In this document: piece by piece, positions 59,048-64,000 of the stretch
Layout of the letters: every line of letters begins with the position of its first letter
Position numbering within the stretch: position 1 is the stretch's first letter
Origin: Massilia solisilvae
Lineage (GTDB): Bacteria; Pseudomonadota; Gammaproteobacteria; Burkholderiales; Burkholderiaceae_D
Length of the DNA: 64,000 bases
Reading direction: 5' to 3'
Assembly: GCF_024753215.1 (NCBI RefSeq)
Contig: NZ_JANUGV010000008.1
Span: forward strand, 103,417 to 167,416
The notes under the pieces: generated by a model
The model's input: only the letters and a program-made list of their open reading frames with translations
Told to the model about the DNA's origin: nothing
Database searches by the model: none
Position numbers and translations under genes: made by a program

Positions 59048-60424
59048 ATGATCGACACACTGGCAGGCGCGGCCCTGGCCGCAGAACCCTTGACCCCGGC
59101 ACAGGACGACGATCCGCTGCAGGCGCATTTCCACGCCGGCGTGATCCCCGACGAGATCGAGCAGGTCTTCCACCTGAAGCGCGCGCAGCCGACGCTGCAG
59201 GCGTTCACCGCGCTGTTCCACGGTGGCCAGGACAGCGTGACGCTGCGCCTCCTGGTGCTGCGCGAGCTGGCTTCCGACAGCGCCAGCTCGGCCTTTTCGC
59301 GCGCGGACATCAACCTGAAGTTCGCCTATCTGGTCCCGGAAAGCCTGGAAACGGTGATCAACCGTCTGCGCAGCCATGGCCTGCTGGCGTGGGACGCACC
59401 GGCCGCCGTGTACCGCATCACGCCGATGGCGCGCAACGTGCTGGCCGCGCTGGACACGCTGCTGTCCGTGGGTAGCCAGTCCGACGAGGACGACGCCGAC
59501 ATGGGCTTCCTGCTGTCGCAGGTGGCCGGCGCGCAGGCCGTGGGCGGGGTGACGGTGGACCAGCTCAAGCACCTGATGGGGCGCCTGAACGCGCTCACCG
59601 AGGAGTTCCGCGACGCGATCGCCTCGGGCTCCGAATTCCAGCTGCGAACATCCCAGGAGAAGTGGCACACGGCCTGCGACTGGGTCGAGAAGGGCTCCGA
59701 GATCCTGCGCGCGATCACCACCGACGAACGGGCCGACGCGGCCACCCACCGCGCCGCGCAGGCGATCGGCCGGGCGCAAAGCGCGCTGCTCAACATGCAG
59801 GGCATGTTCTCGCGCGCGCTCAACCAGATCGAGCGCCAGCGCGTGCACCTGGGCCAGTCGGGCCTGTCCACCACCGACGTCAAGCTGTGGCTGCTCGCGC
59901 ACGAAGACCTGGCCAGCCTGGCCGAGGACGCGATCGACCGCCCGGTGGTCCCGATCTTCATCACGCCGGCCGAGATGATCGACGTGGCCGAAACCGAACT
60001 GCTGACCGAGCGCGCCACCCATACCGGCCCGGCGGGCCTGCCCAGCGGCGAAGACGCGCCGCTCACGATCAACGACAACCCACAAATCCAGCGCGAGCTC
60101 GACACCTGGATCTCGCGCCTGTCCAGCTTTGCCAACGTCGACACCTTCCCGGAGGTCGCCGCCGGCAGCCCCAAGCAGGTGCCGATCCAGGACTCGCTGC
60201 TGCCGGCCAGCTTTGCGCTGGCCTCGTACCGCGCGTCGCTGCTGCCGCTGCTCGGTGACGCGGCCGAGGCCAGCCTGCAGGGCGCCACCGCGCAGCTGGC
60301 GCGCCTGCCGGTGCGCTTTGACGCATCGGACGCGATGGTCGAGCTGGACGACCCCGAAGTGGCCGCGATGTCGGTCGCTACCCTCTCACTGATTCAAGAA
60401 AGCGGCTCGCAAGAAGATGAATGA
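59048..60424 (+). CDS. Kleisin-type condensin subunit, MksF/JetA-like
   Basis: A 458-residue protein, first of a three-gene set of MksF-MksE-MksB type. The N-terminal part resembles a winged-helix (INLKFAYLVPESLETVINRLRSHGLLAW, about 83-110, then AVYRITPMARNVLAALD). A helical middle (about 150-320) contains long amphipathic segments such as AAQAIGRAQSALLNMQGMF. The C-terminal part is acidic. This matches MksF/MukF kleisins, which bridge the SMC heads. The identity rests on gene order, size and fold-like pattern more than on motifs. The gene overlaps the next by eight bases. A fourth partner gene may follow outside the window. Confidence 0.65.
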   Translation: MIDTLAGAALAAEPLTPAQDDDPLQAHFHAGVIPDEIEQVFHLKRAQPTLQAFTALFHGGQDSVTLRLLVLRELASDSASSAFSRADINLKFAYLVPESLETVINRLRSHGLLAWDAPAAVYRITPMARNVLAALDTLLSVGSQSDEDDADMGFLLSQVAGAQAVGGVTVDQLKHLMGRLNALTEEFRDAIASGSEFQLRTSQEKWHTACDWVEKGSEILRAITTDERADAATHRAAQAIGRAQSALLNMQGMFSRALNQIERQRVHLGQSGLSTTDVKLWLLAHEDLASLAEDAIDRPVVPIFITPAEMIDVAETELLTERATHTGPAGLPSGEDAPLTINDNPQIQRELDTWISRLSSFANVDTFPEVAAGSPKQVPIQDSLLPASFALASYRASLLPLLGDAAEASLQGATAQLARLPVRFDASDAMVELDDPEVAAMSVATLSLIQESGSQEDE

Positions 60425-61142
60425 CGACGCACAAATCCTGATCGCGCGCCTGCTCACGCACCAGACCCTGCGCCGCGACGACAAGATGGTCAAGCGCGCG
60501 CTGTCGGACGACCAGTTCCGCGCCGAGCTGGACAAGCGCCTGCTCGAATCGGGCATGAAGCTGCTCGACAACGTGTACGCCGACCACGTGACGCTGGCGC
60601 TGCACCGCGCGGTGGAGCCGAAGATCTTCGGCGCCAAGGACATCTGGCAGAACAATAACTTCGGCCTCACGCGCGACGGCGTGGCGCTGCTGGTGGTGCT
60701 GTGGGCGCAGATCATCCTGCCCAAGCGCGAGCGCCAGGAAACGCACCACGTCGACATCGACCAGAGCGACATGTTCGACAAGGACAACCCGATCCCGCGC
60801 GCGGAAGACGCGTCGATCGGCATTTCGTACACCGCCTTGCTGGCCGACTTCGGCGACAAGCTGGGCAAGAAGACGCGCATGGACATGAACCTGGGCGTGC
60901 TGTCCAAGCTCGGCTTCATCGAACGGCGCGGCGACGTGATCCTCGAAGGCCCGCTGCTGGACCTGATGATGGATACCGACCTGCTCAAGGAGCGCATCGT
61001 CAACGGCGCGCTGGCCGACGTGTTCAAGCGCGCGCCGCTGGCCGTGGCGCCGGCGCGCAAGAGCGCCAACGACCCGGCGGCCGGCGAACCGGTGCTCGAT
61101 GCGTCGAGCGAAGCCGACGCCGCACCCGACATCCAGAACTAG
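60417..61142 (+). CDS. Condensin accessory subunit, MksE/JetB-like
   Basis: A 241-residue protein of winged-helix appearance, sitting between the kleisin-like and SMC-like genes, as MksE/MukE/JetB does. LLARLTHQTLRRDD-like N-terminal helices are followed by FGLTRDGVALLVVLWAQIILP (about 80-100) and a second winged-helix-like part with KTRMDMNLGVLSKLGFIERRGDVILEG. The C-terminus is a variable acidic tail. MukE-type proteins bind the kleisin and modulate SMC head engagement. The ATG overlaps the upstream gene by eight bases, and the next starts eight bases after the stop. Confidence 0.65.
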   Translation: MNDDAQILIARLLTHQTLRRDDKMVKRALSDDQFRAELDKRLLESGMKLLDNVYADHVTLALHRAVEPKIFGAKDIWQNNNFGLTRDGVALLVVLWAQIILPKRERQETHHVDIDQSDMFDKDNPIPRAEDASIGISYTALLADFGDKLGKKTRMDMNLGVLSKLGFIERRGDVILEGPLLDLMMDTDLLKERIVNGALADVFKRAPLAVAPARKSANDPAAGEPVLDASSEADAAPDIQN

Positions 61143-61150
61143 AGGCCCCG

Positions 61151-63976
61151 ATGTTCCACATTAAATCACTTGAACTGGTCCACTGGGATTACTGGCAGCG
61201 GATCAAGAACATCCCGCTGGATGCCAAGATCATCACGATCGCCGGCCAGAACGGCTCGGGCAAGACCACGCTGCTGGACGCGCTGCGCACGCTGTTTGGC
61301 CTGGACTGCTCGATGGGCCGGACCTACAAGCACTACGCGCGCCACTCGGGTCAGCAAAGCGCGTGGATTCGCGCGGTGGTGGACAACCAGCCGGCCGGGC
61401 GCCAGCTGTCGAACCGGCCGTTCCGCCACTCGGGCTTTTTCAGCGACGACGAGGTGACGCTGTTCTGCCAGGTGCAGAAGAATGGCGGCGACTGGAAGCG
61501 CATGTACCTCATGCGACCCGGGAACATCGACATCGAGGAAGTGACCGAAGCGACCGACTGGCTCGGCGTGGAAAACTACAAAAAGCGCCTGGCGCAGGCC
61601 GGCCTGTCGCCGGCGATGGCCAAGGTGCTGGCGCTGGAGCAGGGCGAAACCGACAAGCTGTGCGAATACGCGCCGCGCCAGTTGCTGGACCTGGTGTTCC
61701 AGGTGTTCGGCGACAAGGAGGTGCTCGACGCCTACGACGAAGCCAAGCGCCATCAGCGCGACACCGAAACGGAGCTCAAGCGCTTCGAAGCGGAGCTGGA
61801 GACTTCCCGCACCAACCTCGAAGGCCTGCGCCTGCGCGTGGCCAACTACCACCAGTGGGAAGACCTGCACAAGGAACGCCGCAACCTGACGGAAGAGGTG
61901 CTGCCGAGCCTGGAATACCATGAGGCGCGCGAGAAAGCCGCGTTGATGAGCCGCCAGCTGCGCGAAGCGCGCAAGCCCATGGCGCAGGCCGACAGCCAGC
62001 TCGAGGAAAAGCGCAAGGCGCTGGCCGCGCAGCAGCGCGCGCTGACCGAGGCCCAGCAGCAGGAGGCGCTGCTGGAGCAGGAGGCGACCAACCTGGCCAG
62101 CAAGCTCGCGCAAGTCAACACCAAGCTCAAGCCGCTGGAAAGTCTGCTGGAGCAGAAGGAGCGCCTGCAGAAACTGGCGGCGGACGCCGGGGCGGACCTG
62201 GCCGACGTGGCCAAGCAGATCGAGGAAAAAGAGATCGAGCTGGCACGCCAGCGCCAGTCGCGCGATTCCATCTCGGCCAAGATCATGGGCGAGCGCGCCA
62301 CCATCTCGGCCCTGCAGGGCAAGAGCGCAATGCCGGAGCCGGAAGCGCAGCGCCTGATGCGCCGCGCGCTCAACGACGAAGGCATCGCCCACGCCATGCT
62401 GTCGGATATCGTCGAAGTGACGGATCCGAAATGGCAGGGCGCGGTCGAAGGCGTGCTGGGCGGTTACGCGTCGGTGGTGCTGCTCGAACGCGCCAAGGAC
62501 GCACCCGCGGCCTACAAGCTGGCCGAGAAGGAGCGCTATCGCCACTTCATCGTCCCCGACTGCATCGAGGCGCCCAACGTCAAGGATTCGAGCCTGCTGT
62601 CGGTGGTGCGCTTTACCGGCAAGGCACCGTCGTGGCTGATCGACCAGCTGGCACGCATCGACCGCGTTGACTCGGTCGATGACGGCTTCAAGAGCAAATC
62701 GGAAGAGTGGATCACGCCGGACGCCTACCACCGCGAACGCCGCGGTGGACGCTCGCTGTTCGTCGAGCCGTCGCGTTACCGCTTCGGTCAAGCCGGCCGC
62801 ATCCAGCGCCTGGAAGCGATCCAGCGCTCGCTGCCGGCACTGGAAGAGCAGGAAGACAAGCTCACGCTGTCGATCAGCAAGCTGGCGGCCGAAGTGGGCG
62901 GCCTGCGCGCGCGCATCGCGGGTGTGGACGCGGCCAAGGAACTGGACGCGCGCCAGGCCGAGTTCGAGGAAGCGGCCCGCAACATCGGCCCGCTCAAGGC
63001 CGAGCGCCTGGAAGTGGGTGGCCGCCTGGGCGAGCTGCAAACGCTCATCAAGAACGCCACGGTGGCGCGCACCCGTGCCGACACCGTGTGGCAGAACGCG
63101 CGCATGGCCCTGTCGGAAGCGGAAGCCGGGTTGCGCCTGAACCACCGCCGCCAGATCGAGCAGCGCGGCGAGCACGCCAAGGCGCTGCGTGACCTGCGCC
63201 GTTCCTGGCGCCACCTGCCGATGTCGTGGCGGCGTGCCGCGCGCCGTGCAGCGCTGGTGGCCGAGCACCAGAACGTGCACCAGGTGAACCTGCGCGTTCA
63301 CTGGCTGGACAACGCGCTGGCGCGCGACGACTGGGAGCTGGACGCGACCGTGATCGACCAGTACCAGCGCCTGAACGACCAGCTGCACAGCCGCCAGTCC
63401 GAGACCGAAGAGCGGCGCTACCAGAACAACCGCGCGATCGAGGCCACCGCCAACGCGCGCGGCGCCTACATCGAGCGGCTGCGCTACACGATCAAGACCT
63501 ACAGCAAAAACATCAAGGAGCTGGGCGCGCTGGCCGGCATCGACGTGCAGGCCGACCCGGTGCGGCTGGAGAACGACGATGTGCAGCTGGCGCAGGCGGG
63601 CCTGCACGTGCGCTTCAAGTTCGACGGCAAGGACCAGATCGGCATGAACGACGGCGAGGCCTCCGGCGGCCAGCAGGTGATGAAGTCGCTGGTGCTCCTG
63701 ATCGGCCTGCTGAAGTCAGAGGACGGCTCGGGCGGCTTCGTGTTCATCGACGAACCGTTTGCGCACCTGGACATCCGCAATATCCAGCTGGTGGGCGAGT
63801 TCCTGAAGAACACCGACGCCCAGTACCTGATGACCACGCCGCTGACGCACAACACCGACGTGTACGATCCTTCGGAACTGACGCTCATCACGAGCAAGAA
63901 GAAGAAGGACATGCAGTGGGCGCAGCCGATCTTCGTGCTGCAGCGCCGGCAGGCGGAGGCGGCCAAGGCCGCATAA
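61151..63976 (+). CDS. SMC-type ATPase, MksB/JetC-like
   Basis: A 941-residue SMC/Rad50-family ATPase. N-terminal Walker A is GQNGSGKT (32-39) with an Arg-finger-like region after. A coiled coil runs from about 190 to 390 (KRKALAAQQRALTEAQQQEA), then a hinge-like globular part (about 395-560: DPKWQGAVEGVLGGYASVVLL), then a second coiled coil. The C-terminal head has the signature SGGQQVMKS (838-846) and Walker B FVFIDEPF (863-870), followed by HLDIRNIQLVGEF. The size fits MksB rather than the longer MukB. AGAGGCCCC precedes the ATG. It should trap or extrude DNA loops with the two upstream subunits. Confidence 0.82.
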   Translation: MFHIKSLELVHWDYWQRIKNIPLDAKIITIAGQNGSGKTTLLDALRTLFGLDCSMGRTYKHYARHSGQQSAWIRAVVDNQPAGRQLSNRPFRHSGFFSDDEVTLFCQVQKNGGDWKRMYLMRPGNIDIEEVTEATDWLGVENYKKRLAQAGLSPAMAKVLALEQGETDKLCEYAPRQLLDLVFQVFGDKEVLDAYDEAKRHQRDTETELKRFEAELETSRTNLEGLRLRVANYHQWEDLHKERRNLTEEVLPSLEYHEAREKAALMSRQLREARKPMAQADSQLEEKRKALAAQQRALTEAQQQEALLEQEATNLASKLAQVNTKLKPLESLLEQKERLQKLAADAGADLADVAKQIEEKEIELARQRQSRDSISAKIMGERATISALQGKSAMPEPEAQRLMRRALNDEGIAHAMLSDIVEVTDPKWQGAVEGVLGGYASVVLLERAKDAPAAYKLAEKERYRHFIVPDCIEAPNVKDSSLLSVVRFTGKAPSWLIDQLARIDRVDSVDDGFKSKSEEWITPDAYHRERRGGRSLFVEPSRYRFGQAGRIQRLEAIQRSLPALEEQEDKLTLSISKLAAEVGGLRARIAGVDAAKELDARQAEFEEAARNIGPLKAERLEVGGRLGELQTLIKNATVARTRADTVWQNARMALSEAEAGLRLNHRRQIEQRGEHAKALRDLRRSWRHLPMSWRRAARRAALVAEHQNVHQVNLRVHWLDNALARDDWELDATVIDQYQRLNDQLHSRQSETEERRYQNNRAIEATANARGAYIERLRYTIKTYSKNIKELGALAGIDVQADPVRLENDDVQLAQAGLHVRFKFDGKDQIGMNDGEASGGQQVMKSLVLLIGLLKSEDGSGGFVFIDEPFAHLDIRNIQLVGEFLKNTDAQYLMTTPLTHNTDVYDPSELTLITSKKKKDMQWAQPIFVLQRRQAEAAKAA

Positions 63977-63982
63977 AAATCG

Positions 63983-63989
63983 AAAGGAG
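63983..63989 (+). promoter_or_regulatory. Shine-Dalgarno sequence for a gene beyond the window
   Basis: AAAGGAG, the best ribosome site in this operon, begins six bases after the SMC gene stop and 11 bases before the window ends. It predicts another gene starting just outside, in the same transcript. In MksBEFG and JetABCD loci that gene encodes a TOPRIM-containing nuclease subunit. Confidence 0.55.
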
Positions 63990-64000
63990 CCGCTGGCCCC

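Overview
The window is a continuous piece of a G+C-rich betaproteobacterial chromosome. Gene content (UbiB, bacterial AspRS, NudB, a PhaM-type granule protein, a narK-narK-narGHJI-narXL locus, AcpA-type phosphoesterase) fits the Burkholderiales, and most likely an Oxalobacteraceae genus such as Massilia/Telluria. That placement is an inference from content and base composition, not from a search. No rRNA, tRNA, insertion sequence, prophage or CRISPR array was seen. The DNA between genes carries two families of palindromic REP-like repeats.

Layout. 1-9287 is mostly housekeeping: the tail of ubiB, a TPMT-like methyltransferase, an FmdB zinc ribbon, a DUF502 membrane protein, aspS, a DUF4160/DUF2442 pair whose first gene is broken by an amber codon, nudB, an endonuclease/exonuclease/phosphatase-fold hydrolase, cardiolipin synthase clsB, an S4 RNA-binding protein and a DUF805 protein. 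9293-13088 holds an unusual fusion of an FAD-linked oxidase with a SAM methyltransferase, a coupled secreted protein, and a convergent lipoprotein. 13221-20396 is a fatty-acid beta-oxidation cluster: a TetR regulator with a palindromic operator, acyl-CoA dehydrogenase, bifunctional FadB-type enzyme, thiolase, and an enoyl-CoA hydratase bracketed by repeats. 20530-23941 is a leftward catabolic cluster (class II aldolase, DapA-family lyase, MOSC protein, zinc-ribbon protein) divergent from an XRE-cupin regulator.

24126-38676 is a complete respiratory nitrate reduction locus: two NarK transporters, a beta-carbonic anhydrase, NarGHJI, a parvulin-type isomerase, MoaA for molybdenum cofactor, and the NarX/NarL two-component system with its own promoter. 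38866-43335 is a Fur-type-promoter operon encoding a di-heme cytochrome c peroxidase-like lipoprotein, an outer-membrane porin, an exported FMN-binding protein with a flavinylation motif, its ApbE flavin transferase and a small cytochrome-b-like membrane protein. Together they look like an iron-responsive extracytoplasmic electron-transfer system. This is one of the two most interesting loci.

43528-58676 is mixed: a Tat-exported phosphoesterase, a DUF4142 protein, PaiB and OsmC proteins, DNA glycosylase Tag, an MnmC with a shrunken methyltransferase half, a sensorless kinase coupled to a REC-TPR regulator, a very large membrane patatin, a PhaM-like protein and two tandem DUF3108 proteins. The window ends (59048-63976) with a three-gene SMC/condensin operon of MksF-MksE-MksB (MukBEF/Jet) type. 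A strong Shine-Dalgarno sequence in its last bases predicts a fourth gene just outside. Whether that gene is a TOPRIM-type MksG/JetD nuclease decides if this is a plasmid-defence (Wadjet-like) system or a chromosome-organising condensin.
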